Positions 1-12,100 of a stretch of 62,633 nucleotides of DNA are shown piece by piece. The stretch is from Ectocarpus siliculosus (taxonomy: Eukaryota > Sar > Phaeophyceae > Ectocarpales > Ectocarpaceae), in assembly GCA_000310025.1 (NCBI GenBank), contig FN649735.1, positions 1,987,980 through 2,050,612 of the forward strand, in the 5' to 3' direction. Each line of letters begins with the position of its first letter. Position 1 is the first letter of the stretch. The notes beneath the pieces were generated by a model, which saw only the letters and a list, made by a program, of their open reading frames with translations, was not told the DNA's origin and did no database searches. The position numbers were made by a program, and so were the translations under genes.

Positions 1-120
1 TTTTTTTTTCCCCCCCCCCCTCCCCTATCGGTTTTTTTTCCCCTACCTCTTTTTTTTTTTGCCCCCCCCCCCCCACCCCCCCCCCCCACCCCTCTTTCTC
101 TCGCTCTCTCTCTCCGCCAT
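1..120. other. Low-complexity, probably low-quality contig edge
   Basis: Long T and C homopolymer runs alternate here and no coherent coding frame reaches back beyond about position 167. The pattern resembles the unreliable end of a sequencing contig more than genomic low-complexity DNA. Short ORFs in it (proline-rich) should be ignored. Confidence 0.6.
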
Positions 121-166
121 GACATCCACCCCCAACACGTGCCGAAACAAAACACTCAAAAACAAG

Positions 167-3100
167 ACCCGCTGGGACTGGGCGTCGGGGAGTTCTACTC
201 CCGCCTTGTGGCAGGCATGCTCGACAAGGGGACGCCGCTCGGGGACGGGGGCGGCGCCTCCCCCCCCGGACCGGTGCCCACGTTCTCGACTCTGCAGCCG
301 TGGCTCGAGAAGATCAAGAACCCGGCTCTGGCTTGCACCACGGCGCAGAGGGTGGCGGCGAGCATGACGAGGTAACGGGGCCCCCCCTTTTTTTTAAGCC
401 GTCATGCTGTTTTTAACACATTTCATGGTGGTTTCGCTGACGGATGGTTGTTCTCGGAGTGAATCACTTGGTGTAAGTTTTGGATTTGATGAGGCAGAGA
501 CAAGTGTACCACTTCTCGTACAAATTGGAAACGTTTGCCCGATGTGTGTAGTTAGTTGCATAGTTTGTGTCAATTTTGGATCTTTGAATGGGGTAACTAT
601 TTTATTTACATGGTAGCGTACCGTAGTTGGTTGCGGCGAGAAGAACGAACGAGTGTGCGGCCTTCCTCCTGCGTGACTGACCGACTCCGGCTGATGCCTC
701 CAGATAATATACCGAAAAGTGTAAAAGCTGGCGTCCGAAGAACCTATTGGACGCCTCACACACACTCACATTGAGGACTCGTCGGCTTGGGTGTTGGCGA
801 GAGAAAGAGGGTTGCTGAACCCCTTTTTCACGATAATACTCGAAGGCATCCCCCGCCCATGAATCCTGCCGTGTGTGTGTCCCCCAGAACGTAGCTCGTC
901 GGTAGGCATGCATTCATGGATGGATATCTGCGAGCTAGGATGGCGGTGGCAGGAGGGAGGAAAATAGAAAAATAAAGAGCTGAAAAGTAGTGCAACCGTA
1001 TTAACTTCGTGCAAACCAAGCCTCAGTTCCAATCACGGAAGCTGAAGTTTGCTGTTCTTTTGTTCACGTGTTTCTTCTATAAACTCTCCAGTTTTTCGTT
1101 CAACGCATGGAAACTGTACCTTGGACCCCTGGTCCCGCACAAGACAGTAGGAGATAACGGAATAGAAGTACCATGTAGCAATTCGCCACAACTCTGTCAT
1201 CAAGTCTCGGCTGCCGTAGGCACCGCTGCAGGGTGGGGACCCTGTAATGTCGGTGGAAATGTCGAGTACCCGCCAAATTGCTGATGAACTTGCAGGCTGG
1301 TACCTCTGGTGCTACTATGTACCTATTCTGCGCTTTCATGTGCCTCTCCTGTCAACACAAAAATACGCCCATTGCTCTCTCTCATGTCCACACAACAAAC
1401 GTCCATCGGTTTCTCTCTCTTTTTGTTTTTTTCTCCCTTCGTTTGTAGGGACGAGGATCGTCTGGAAGCCCTGCAGGCAGCCATCGGACACGCCATCACG
1501 GCGGCCGGATCGCTCGACGACGAGGAGCAGGAGCAGGACGAGCAGCACCCCGAAAGCAGACCCCGGCCTTCGTTGACGCTGCTCCCTCTGCCGTCGCTAG
1601 CTGCAGAGAGCACCGCCGACAACAACAATCAGGACCCCGCGACCAAGGCGGGCGCCAGGGCCGAAGTCGAAGAGGAGATGGAGGAGGGAGGGGGAGAGGT
1701 GGAGGCCGAGGTCGTCGTAGACCGTCTCCAGCGGAGGGCGCTGCGGCTGGAGCACCTCATGACTGCCAAGGCTTGCGTCGGGGCCGACATGGCGGAGCGC
1801 CTGTCACCGTTCCTGCTGTCCGGGTGTGTTAGCAGTAGTAGTGCGCGCAACCGAAAAGGAAGAGTTTGTGTTTTCGTGTGTTTTGGTTAATGTCATGGAC
1901 CGCGCCGACGGGCTGGCCAATGGACAGACGTCTGTCTCAGTGCGCCGCCACAGTCTGGGACCCTTGCTCGAAGAACCGCCATTTGTTGAGAAGGGGTGTG
2001 TGTGTTTTTGTGTTTTTGGCGTCGACCGCTGTTACCGGCTGGCCGATGGCGAGACGTCCGTCTCAGCGCACGGCTGCAAACGGATAACTATGTTTAAGGT
2101 CATGAACTGGACTCCGCTAGCGGGAGAGGGGGGAGGGTCTATAGGCCATTTATTCTCTGGATTGACGGCAGAAACGTGTGTGCGTGCGTTGTTTGCTGTT
2201 GTAGTCTCGTGTGCAAGTATATCGCAGGTCACGCGCGGACGACCCCTTCACACAAAGAGTGTTCGTTTGCGTTTTTTTTGCGCGCGCGTTTTGTTTGTCA
2301 TGCTTGCGGCTCATTTTCGTGCGTGTGTGCTCGGCGTTATTACATGCCCCATTTTATGCGTGCGTTCTCTCACATCTCTGCTCTCCACGTGACCACTCTG
2401 AGCCGCGTCCTCTCTCCGTTGTCCCTCATCTTTTTTTAACCAACGACCCGTCGATCTTGATCCATCTTCCCTTCCCCTCAGTTTTTTTAAACCACTGAGC
2501 CGTCTCTCTATTATCTCCGTTAGCTGATCTCCGCTGTCTCTGATTTTTCGCTTGGCCTTCCAGCTCAACGGAACTCCTAGCGGAACTCCTCGTCGTGGCC
2601 GCAAAGGGCGCCGCCGACGCCGCTCTCGCTCTCCCCCCCACCTCCGGGGAAGGGCGTCATACCCATTCAGCGGCCACCGAGTGGATGGCCACGACGGCGA
2701 CGACGGGGGGGGGGGGGAGTTCCTCCATCTCTACGGCGGCGGAGGCGTTCGCAGAAGCAGGCGGCGGGGGAGGAAACATGTCAGACTTCCGCAGGCGGGC
2801 CACCGGCGCGCTCCAGGCGGCGAGGTCTGTGGCCGACCAGCGCGGCATGGACCCCCACGACGTCGAGACCATCATCTTCCGGCTGGCCAAGAACTGGATC
2901 TGCCAGCACAAGCTCGGCGGGGGGGCGGGTAGTACGAGCGGACATGGCGGGGCCCCCGCCGCCGTGGCGGGAGAGAGAGACGCCGGGATGTTTGTCGGCG
3001 CTGGGTTGGTCGGCGGCGGCGGCGGCGGCGGCGGCGGCGGGGAGTCCGTGTTCGTCAAGGGTGCTCGCGAGGTGAGGTTTTCATGTGGCGACGCAGGTTT

Positions 3101-6100
3101 GTGGGGGTGATGAAGGTGATCCCCGGCGGTGTTGGAGATGCAAGTAGGCGTGATCGGGTAGGTTTTATCCCCTTTTTTGCGACAGCGCAAGTTGAAGAAG
3201 CTGTTGTTTGGAAGTCCTTTTCTGACCGCATGGCTTCCAAAACCGAGCAAAGTGTAGTCTACATAACCGCGATGTATCCAATATAGTTGCCACTCTATGA
3301 CTCGGAGGACCCAATAGAATGTTGCGCTAGATGGAGACAAACACGACACGGCGAAATCTGCTGGGTGGAGCTCGTTGCTTGTCAGTGAATGCTAGTGATA
3401 GTGATTCTCGGTCAACATCGGCTAGGAGCAACGCGTATAGAACTTGCTGCTGGGAGCATGACTCTTGTCCGGAGGGCGTCGTGATACTTGATTGAGCAGC
3501 ATCATTGCATCGACTCTTGCCTTGCGATACTTGATTGAGCAACGCCATTGCAACAACTCGTGTCTTACGATACTTGATTGGCAACATCGTTGTATCGCTC
3601 TTGTCTCTTGACTTCGTACTGTTTTTCGCTGTTTCGGCCGAGCAACATCATCAGTACACCAACGCCTTGTCTGATAACTCTTGTTCGAGCAACACCACCG
3701 TCATATCACTCTTGTTCTCATGACTTACTACTGCTGTTTTTTTTCCGTCCTGGTTCCCGTTCGGTAGTATTTTTCGTGACTTCCCACCTCTGTTGGCTGT
3801 TTTTTTCCCTGATTCGTTCTCGTGTTTTCGTCCTCTCCTCCCCGCAGGAGAGAATGCTGGAGGATGCCACGCTGGCCCTGCGGGCGGCCTTCGTGCTGAC
3901 GGTAACCTTCTCGGACGATGCGGTGGACGGGGACACGAGCGTGTGCGACTCGATCGCCTTCATGGACCTCAAGTCGCGAATTTCGGTTCTGCTGTCCATT
4001 GCCAAGGACGGCCGCAGGGACGGCCGCTCAAACAGGTTAGTGGCCGCTTTCTTGTGTGTGTGTGTTTTTTTTTTTTAATTATTATTAGCATCGACCCCGC
4101 TAACCGGCTGACCAATGAAAAGACGTCAGTCTCAGTGCGGTTGAAAACACAAAAATCTTCTAAATGCCATTAACTGGGACCCCGTGAGGGGGCGGCATGG
4201 GGGAGACTTGTGTGTGTGTGTGTGTGTGTTTGTCTGTTGAGTTGAGGTTTCGATCAAGAATGGCGTATACCAGGATATTGGCCGCTTTCTGTTGCGTTTC
4301 GTGTCGGTTGAGATACGCTTGTGTTCAAGGAAGACGTTGGGCCGGTACGGATGTAGTTGCATGGTACTGGGCAGAGGCCGGAACGTTTTTTTACGTGAAG
4401 GCAAGAACAACTACGTTGGGGTTAAGCTTGGACCGGTGAACATGCCGTTGTGCCACCGATGATCTATTTTGATGTGGAGGGCCAAGCTTGATTACAGGGT
4501 GGCGCAAAACGCGCACAGAAATGGTGACATGTTGATCAGTAGTTATTTTTTTATTTCGATACACCAGCACTACAGACTTGGCATCCTCTATCCCGCTAAG
4601 CCCCATCGCGTGTTAACACGTTTGACTCCCTCCATCCGTCTAATCGCTCCGTCCCGGCATTCTAGGGATGCGAGGTCAATGTTTTAACGAGTACGGCATA
4701 CGTTTGCATTAGTACCCCCCCCCCCCCCCCCCCGTTGTGGGGGGGCGAGAAACCTCCCTCCCCGCAACGGGGGATGATCCCACCCCGTTGTGTTCAAATG
4801 GGCAAGCTTCCTCGAGGCAGTTACACATGTGCTTACAACTGTCTTTGGAAGTGAAAGCACCAGAAAATAAATTAAGTCATACGTAGCTGTCATCCGTACG
4901 CAAGGAAGTAAGCACAAGATGCCGAACACCCTTAGCAGGATGCAGCTCACCCTTCATGCGACTCGCCAAATACCTCACGGCGCTTCGCGCTTGGTGATGT
5001 GAGAGCCTGGTCCGGTGAGAACCCGGCGTGCTCCGTCCCGGCTTTGTAGGGATGCGAGGTCAATGGTCAAACGACTGCGGCATGCACGACTATGAGTACA
5101 CCCCCCCCCCCCCCCTCCCCCCTCCCGCTCCGTCTAACAATCGGTCATTACTACACACACACACACGCGCGCCGCCGCTTCTTCGCTGGCCGGTTGCGGT
5201 GCTTGGTAGGGTAACATGTTTTGCTCCCTCCCTCCGTCTAACCGTCTGTCGTTGCTGCACAAACACACGCCCCGCCGCTTCGCCACTGGCCTGTTTTTGT
5301 GTTTTGTAGGGTAAAGTTCCGAGCCAGGCTTCGCGCCCTGCTGGCGCTCTCCGCGCTGGCACCGCCCACCCTTGTCGCTGAGGTCATGGCGAGCGACAAG
5401 GAGAAGGAAGGGTGGGATGCCCAGGGGGAGGGGCTATCCTCGCTCTCAGACTTCCGCAGGTACTGCTGGTCGGTGTCTGTGTTTGTCCCTGTGTGATGTG
5501 TAATGTGTGATGTGTGGTGCGATACAAGGGTGTTGTTGTGTTTCTTGTGCTGTATTTGCCGTCCGACACAGAGGGAGGAAAATCCAAACATATAGGCAAC
5601 GATAGTAGTCATAGCCGTGTGCGTGCATGGAGAAAGAGAGAGCGAGAGACACACACACACGCAGAGGGTCTTGCTTTTTGTTGTGAGCTCACTAATCCGA
5701 ACGGACTACAATGTACCGTATGTTTGTTTTTGGGCTCCTCTTATTTACCGTTGGCTCAATCAACACCCTTGCTCGTATGCACGATGGCAAAAACGCAGGA
5801 ACGTTGGCTACATGTCGGAGCTGGAGGAGGCGAGGCTGCCGCACAAGCTTGAAGAAGTCGCTTCGTGCCCAGCGGAAGACATCGTAAGGGCCTTGAGGAG
5901 AGACCACAGGCAAGACACAGAGAGAGAGAGGAGAGGGTTGAGATGGTTGTGTTCATCACACCCATCGGACCTTCTATTCCGACAGTAGTTCATCTGAAAG
6001 AAGAAAGTAGAGTTCAGTTGATTTTCACGATCAGGTTTGGTGGTGTATCTCCGCGCGAACAACTCGAAACGATCTTTCTCGTGCAACGCAAGGCGGAGAA

Positions 6101-9100
6101 AACAACACCTGTGTAGGCAACCAAAATGATGTTCTCCTTCTTCCTGTGTAACCCCAGCTGGTGCATCAAACGTTGCCGAAAGTCGTGAACTGGCGACTAG
6201 AATGGAATGGACGAAGATAGAAAATGTGTTAACTCGGTTGTTCGGCTGCCGTGCCCTGAACCCTTGTCTAAGTCTCCCTCTCTTCTCGCTGTCCGTTGCG
6301 CCCCCTCCACCCCCTTTTACAACCCGCCCTCTCGGCTCATCGATCCCCCTACCGTGTGTACGTGTATTTCGGCCTTCTTCGGCAAACGAAACCATCCAAA
6401 AGCAGGGGAGAGCGCAGCCTGATCCCTCTCATGTGCGACATGCTCCTAGACGCACGGTCCGGGGACGTGGGGCTGTGGTCCCCTATCCTGGCCGACGCCT
6501 GCAGGCACGACGAACTCCGTCGAGTCCTCATCATGAGGGTGTTCCCGCGCGTCGTCCGATCCTCGGTGGCGGAGGCGTTCGCCAGGAGCGGGGCGACGCT
6601 GGCTGCTTCGTGGGAGGAGGTATGTACCCGTAGGTGACACAAGATGCCACCCCCCTCAGAGACCTCTAGAACTGCCATGTAGATCACGTCCCCCGACAAA
6701 ATCATCTCAAGACAGAGATCAACTTTTACTTTCGTTTCGCCTGCATACACCGCGAACGTCTCACACGCCACCTTTCCCTCCGTCCCCCCGCCGCCGCCGC
6801 CGCTATGCTCTCGTTCAACCTCATTCTTGTTGAAGGCCCTCCGGTCCCCGCTGGAAGAGCTCGTGGCTCGCCAAGAACGCCGCCGAAGGAAGGAGGCCGC
6901 CGCCGCTACCCGCGGGGCCCCCGGGGGTGCCACCGCCGCTGCCGCGTTCCCGGGGGCGTCGTCGACATCGTTCGGGGCGTCTCTGTTCGCCATGACCAGT
7001 GGTCGAAACGGCGGCGCCGGCGGTGGGGCGTTGGGTCGTGGGGGTAGTGGGGGTAGTGGGGTCACGGCGGGGCAGGCGCCGGCGCCGGCGCAGGCGGGTG
7101 GCGGGGGTGGAAATGGGGAGCGTCCCCACGAGGACGTGAATGCGGTCGTGGAACAGGTAGATAGACAGCCTATCTCTGTTTTTTTGTTTTGTTTTGGTGT
7201 CGTGACGAGGGGGGGTGAGGGTGAGAATTGGAGGAACTTGCTTGACCTCAGGAATGAAAGGTTAATACAGTTCGATTTTTTTTTTTCTTTCTGGTGTGTG
7301 GAGAGAGCAGTTCTTGGACGGCGAATAGTTACGACGATCACCAACACCGTGGAGGACGACAGCGGCAGTAGCAGCAGCAGTAGGTAATGCAATTTGCAAC
7401 CGGCTTACGATACAATTCTGCAGCAGCAGCAAGCATCGGCAGCAACAAACCGACTTTGCTGTTCGACCGACTTTGCGCTACAACCCCTTCCCTTGGAAAC
7501 TACTTGCAGGTGGTTCTGCTGCTTGGAGCGTGTCCCTTCCCGGAGCGGATGAACCTCAAGTGGTTCTACTCCACCTTGGCAGACCTCGGTCCCCGCTTCC
7601 ACGCCCAGGCCGTGCAGATAGCGCTGGGCGTACCGGGACCCGTGCCTCGCACCGCCGCCGTCTTAGATTTGCTAGAGCAGCCCGGCAACGGCGGCGGCGG
7701 CGGGGGCGGCGGCGGGGGCGGGGTGGCCTTGAACGTGGTTCTCGACGAGCTACGGCCGGTGGCGGCGGGCGGCGGGAGCGGTGTGTGGGGCGGCACGGCG
7801 AACCAGGTGGGTGGTGGTGTGCTGCCGTGGTGCTTGCTGCTGGACGATGTAGGGGGAGCGAGAAGGGCTGAAAAGACCGAAGGTAGAAACCGGACAGGGG
7901 CGGAAAAGCAGTGCACATGTTTTGCTGACATCCATGACCGTCATTTTTTTCTTCTGTCTTGCATCCACTCCCGTGTTCAAATTCTCAAGATCCCACTCTA
8001 ACGGCGGGATCTGTGGGGTCTCTCGTGGCTCAACACTCCCGGCGTCTTTGAGAGAATCGTCTCGTCTTCTTACCTGTCGTTTGTTGTGTTCTGCAGGTGA
8101 TCCTGGAAGCCATTTTCGTGTGGATCGACGAGCGCCGGGGGTGGGCCGAGCTTCGCGGGACAAGGTGGGCTTTGCCTCTCCTCTGCCGCTCGTGGGACTA
8201 ACCCATTCAAAGTTGATTTTTTTGGGTCGAGGAGGTTACATACACGCCAGCTGTCGGCACGTCGACTGAGTACGCGGAGCCGTGCAAATGTAAGATTCAT
8301 GCCGGTCGGTTGACGCGGATGTTTACAAGCGGTGCATTGCGCTGGGTTCCTGTTCCTTTGTACCGCAATTTTGCAAGGGGTCGCACCTTCCCTGGACTGA
8401 CTTTTTCTTTCAGCTCGATTACTCCACAACGAAGAGAGTGCGAAAGGTAAAGGTTACCAGTACACGTCTAAGGTGCACTCGCTCTCCGACGAGGCCATTC
8501 TAGAGCCCACCCTGTTGAGCAGTTGTACAGCAGTTGCACCCTCTTGGTTGTGGAGCAACCCAGTTACGGAAGTCAGTCTAGGCGCGTGTGTGACCACTCG
8601 CACAAAAACTGTGAAATCGTACTATAATAGTTGTCGTTGTCGTCGGCCGCGGTCTAGGCGTGTGTGTGACCACTCGCACAAAAACTGTGAAATCGTACTA
8701 TAATAGTTGTCGTTGTCGTCGGCCGCGGTCTAGACGTGTGTATGACCACTCGCACAAATACTGTGAAATCGCTAGTTGTCGTTGTCGTCGTTGTCCGAAG
8801 AATTCTAAGGCCCTTCAAATCGCCATCGCCCCCCCCCCCCTCGCCGCCGACCTGCTCCAATCGTCTGTCTCGCGTGCCAGGCACTTCGATGCCATGGTCA
8901 GCACGCTCGTGCGCGCCGGGCGCGCGCGCGGCATGGTGGCCGCTTCCCTCGCCGCCGGAAAACGCCAGGAGGCCTACGGCCTGTGCCAAATGCATTATGC
9001 CACTGCCGCCGCCGTCGTTGCTACCGGCTTCGAGCATGGCAGGCGTGGTGGGGCGGCCGCCGCCGCCGCCGCCGCCGCCGACACCGGCGGAGGCTCTAGG

Positions 9101-9154
9101 AACTCCCTCGAGAGGTTTGCCAAGGAGTTCGGCCTGAACTTGCCGCCGGTCTAG
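167..9154 (+). CDS. KNTC1: ROD/KNTC1-like kinetochore protein, 3' part (12 exons, 5' end missing)
   Basis: Exons: 167-371, 1449-1823, 2564-3071, 3848-4035, 5310-5459, 5799-5909, 6418-6619, 6836-7156, 7510-7806, 8097-8164, 8414-8446, 8881-9154 (TAG). Phases agree through all joins and give 909 residues plus stop. Residues ~1-425 are helical and acidic, with a Gly run in exon 3. From exon 5 (about residue 426) the pattern follows the C-terminal domain of ROD/KNTC1 as I remember it: a helix around FRARLRALLALSALAP, then RLPHKLEE, DIVRALRRDHSLIPL and GDVGLWSPIL in exons 5-7, VVLLLGACPFPERMNLKWF in exon 9, and a terminal RFAKEFGLNLPP. In animals ROD joins ZW10 and Zwilch (RZZ) at kinetochores to recruit Spindly/dynein and Mad1-Mad2. 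The related Sec39-type protein NBAS is the main alternative. Exon 6 ends at a GC donor. The gene starts left of the window. Confidence 0.68.
1893..2140 (+). repeat. Two copies of an intronic dispersed repeat
   Basis: Two related stretches (about 1893-1985 and 2021-2140) lie in the intron after exon 2 of the ROD-like gene. The core reads GGCTGGCCAATGGACAGACG and GGCTGGCCGATGGCGAGACG, followed by GTCTCAGYGC. Both are preceded by a TG/T-rich tract. A third copy occurs at 4088-4205 in another intron. I do not recognise the family. Confidence 0.6.
3018..3041 (+). repeat. (GGC)n run coding for poly-Gly in exon 3
   Basis: About eight GGC units lie in frame inside exon 3 of the ROD-like gene and encode a glycine run. 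Similar runs occur at 7687-7720 (Gly) and 9056-9080 (Ala). They lie between conserved helices, consistent with tolerated loop expansions. Confidence 0.75.
4088..4205 (+). repeat. Third copy of the intronic dispersed repeat
   Basis: It starts about 50 bases into the intron after exon 4. The core GGCTGACCAATGAAAAGACG matches the copies at 1893-2140, and the 3' part (TTAACTGGGACCCCGTGAGG) matches the second copy more loosely. A TG/T-rich tract again precedes it. A GT microsatellite follows at about 4209-4229. Confidence 0.6.
4650..5118 (+). repeat. Dispersed repeat, copy A, in a ROD-like gene intron
   Basis: About 380 bases (4735-5118) are closely similar to 30415-30796. Shared tracts include TACGCAAGGAAGTAAG, GATGCCGAACACCCTTAGCA and CACGGCGCTTCGCGCTTGGT. 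Copy A has a related segment at both ends: GGGATGCGAGGTCAATG occurs at about 4664 and again at about 5050, each time leading into a poly-C run. It looks like a short mobile or SINE-like element, but I see no RNA polymerase III boxes or coding capacity. Confidence 0.65.
5131..5315 (+). repeat. Tandem duplication of a 3' splice-site region
   Basis: About 5131-5212 and 5232-5315 are related: CCGTCTAAC, then a CA-rich stretch, GCCGCTTC..CTGGCC, and a final TAGGGTAA. The second copy supplies the acceptor (TTTTGTAG) of exon 5 at 5310. The first carries the same TAGGGTAA about 100 bases upstream, a possible cryptic acceptor. Confidence 0.55.
5910..5911 (+). other. GC donor of a GC-AG intron (ROD-like gene)
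   Basis: Exon 6 ends CCACAG and the intron starts GCAAGA. Phase forces this choice: the next exon (6418) needs one base to complete an AG-initial codon, which the GC site provides. The nearby GT at 5885 would leave phase 0 and break the frame. The join gives the conserved-looking sequence RALRRDHSLIPL. Confidence 0.7.
8575..8797 (+). repeat. 77-bp tandem repeat, about three copies, in the last ROD-like intron
   Basis: Units start at about 8575, 8652 and 8729 with GTCTAGGCG or GTCTAGACG, and contain TGACCACTCGCACAAA and AGTTGTCGTTGTCGTCG. The first two units are nearly identical and the third has a short deletion. The array ends about 85 bases before the last exon. Confidence 0.85.
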
Positions 9155-12100
9155 TCAGTATCGTGGATGCGTGATGTGTTACTGTTCTTGGCGAAAAGGG
9201 CGACGACCCAATTATAGGTGCAGCGGCCACAAGGCGTGGGCAGATGGGGGGGAAAGTAGTCGGTGGCAGGAGGCGGAAGGAATGGTCACTTCACGTGTCT
9301 TGGCAGTGTTTTTCTTGTAAGCATTTCGATTTTGGGGGGCGTGGAAGGTGAAGGGCGTGGCTTTCGTCTCTCCGCGGGGTGGTTGGGTTGGCTTGTACAG
9401 GTACCTTTCACGACGAGGTCCCAGATGAGACGGATGCTGGGCGTTCATCTTCTCAAGGTGTGTGAGTGTGTGTGTGTTCTTTTTCGTTTTTTCGGCCGAA
9501 GCGACACATGCTATTGCGCTTCAAGATATTTGTAAGTGTCTCTCGTTGGGGATTGATAAGTTTTGTATCCACCGAAGTGCACTCTCTTGGTTCTGAGCGC
9601 GCGAAAAGAAGTGGTACTGGACTGAGGACACCACAGTTTTGGTGGTCCATGGGTCGAGGTGCGCAGTTGTGGTTGCCGTATCGCCCTTGGAGGGGGTTAC
9701 GTTTTATCCCAACTGAGGCGCATAGTAGGGGCAGGGGTCGTGATGGTTTAGCGGGGGAGGGGTTGGGTTGAAGCTGTTGAGCGTTTGTTTCGAGGATTGT
9801 AGCTCGGAACATTCAGACCGGTCGACATTCACACCTGTAGAATCCCTGCAGTATTTCTGTTAGTTTTTCGTATCCTAATGTCCAATGCCTGTTCCGTATT
9901 TAAGTGGTGATGGAGTTGTAGGTGTTTCGACAACACCAGCACCACTCACGATGTGCTACAACTACTGTACGCGTAGCACCTGCATCTTTACCTGATTCTT
10001 CCGGCGGCGGCGACGAGGGCGGCAGCGACCGAGGGCTAGATTTGGTCATTGACAAACGCCCGTTGTACGTCTTGGCTTGTTCACGTTGATTACCGACGGA
10101 GCGACATCACTTCCGCCAGTAATGCGCCGCCTTGACACCTACACTAAGCAGTCCTGACGTACATACAATTATTCATGGTTAAATGAAGAGTGGATTGGCG
10201 GTGGTCGTAAGCACTCAAGAGGAAACGATATAAGTGCTGGGCTGCGTAGATTTTAAGTTGTTGCGTGGACATTTCACCTGTAGCATACCTCCCTCCTTAT
10301 CGTGTCCACCATCCCGTTCACAGCAAGTATAAGTATGTGCTGCAGCCGTCGCTTGCATGTTCTTCTGTACAGCCTGGTCTATATGTATGGTCTGTCCTAC
10401 AGAAGAACTACGGTAGCTTCGAGGCTAAAAGGACAGACGAACCTTGGCTGCGGTGCATTGTAATAATTTATGTGACGCAAGGAGGGTGTTCAGTAAAGGC
10501 TGCTCACGAACGAGAGCGCTCTCCACTATTTACTATGCATACTGTTGGTGAATAAATGATATCACGCCCCAAACATGCTTGAATCTTCGGATCCTAAAAG
10601 CATCACGACTGGTTTGATTCGGTTCCGCTCTGGAGATAGAGAGCTAAACGCTTCCAACCTCTTTACAAAACACCGCGACGAGGCCGATTCCTTTTATAGC
10701 CCGACTTCTCCTTCCCATGACAATGCCTTCGCGTGCTCGTTGTGCTGTCGACCTTTGCTTTCATGATGCAACTTCGCCGTTCGGAAGGCGTTTTCGGGCG
10801 GGGGTCAGATGGTTGAGGGCCCCCCCAAAAATGTTGGAGGCGTGTTCGCAGACGACAGTCTCGGGTCACCTCCTGTCATATTCCTCGACCTAGCCACCCG
10901 CTTCGCCACCCGATGGCTCGAATGGACCAGTCTACAGCACGGCACGACACGGGGGGCTGGATGGTCGTTGTCTCTTCAAGCGTTTGATCTGTGCAAGGGG
11001 GGTATGGGTGTTTGACAGGCTGGGGCTGTCACGGCGCCCCGGTAAGTGCGCGGCGACTGATCCTGCTGCTGCTGCTGTGGCGGCGTCGCCGTGTGTGCAC
11101 ACACACCCTAATAATGCTGTAGACTCTGCAGCAGTAGTCTACGGGTAAATACATGATAGGGGGGTGTTTGAGAGTGTAATCGGCTGATCATGCTGAATCA
11201 TTTGGCTGGCGACTGCGTTCGATAGACCAGTCGATGGAGTGTTGTTTCCCCTCTCTCCTGTTTTGTGCAACGAATATCTATTTAGTCTATGTGCGGTGGA
11301 GCACATCGGGAGAGTAGACGACAGACAAGCCGAGGCGGGGAGCGGTGCAACTATCAGACACTCACGTCTAATTCATCAATCGGAGTGTTTACATACAATA
11401 GTTTACACCACAGCACTTGCCCCAGGGGAACACGAGAGAACGGCTATAGGTGCGAGTGTCCAGCAAAACCATCCTGTCTGTGATGTGTCATCCTAGATTT
11501 ACACAGCAGAAGCAGCAGTACATGAGAGGCTGTTTGGGCACACACACACCGGCAACAACTACTGCTGTGGCGGAGATCTTTTTAGGAAGAACAAGCAGAG
11601 AGGAGCCAGGGAAGGAACCTACAACAGGACGATCGTAAATAAGAACCGGGGTGGTGTGTATGATGGTATTCGGTTCCTCTGCCGAGTATATAGGGAAGAG
11701 GAGCCCTGCGAGCCGAGGGAAATCTGTTGGCTGTGCTGGCTGCTGCTGCTGCTGCTGCTGCTGTTGTTGTCTGTGGAGTGTGCTGGGCCCTCATTCGCAC
11801 TCAATCGAGCCTACAGCAGCAGTACGTATGTAGCTCCCACACGCGCCCCCACCCTTTCTTTTTTTGGTAAGACCTCGCTCTTTCCTCCCTCCTCTGTATG
11901 CCTGGATGAAAAGAAGAGCAAGCGGGCTTCCTTGCAACATCACGCATCACACCTACCCACTAGTCTAATCAGTCAGCACAATAAGCTGCAACAGGAGGAG
12001 AACAAAAGTGGACGGCAGTCAAAGAAGACATGAAGATACTGTAGGCATATGTGTTGTGGTGGCCAACCCGCCGTTGGGTAGCTGGCACAATCACGTATCA

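Noticed and set aside
7310-7387. Extra ROD-like exon coding RRIVTTITNTVEDD
   Set aside because: Joining 7156 directly to 7510 keeps phase 0 and the family helix pattern. The extra piece needs a weak acceptor, though intron retention would stay open to the stop at 7387.
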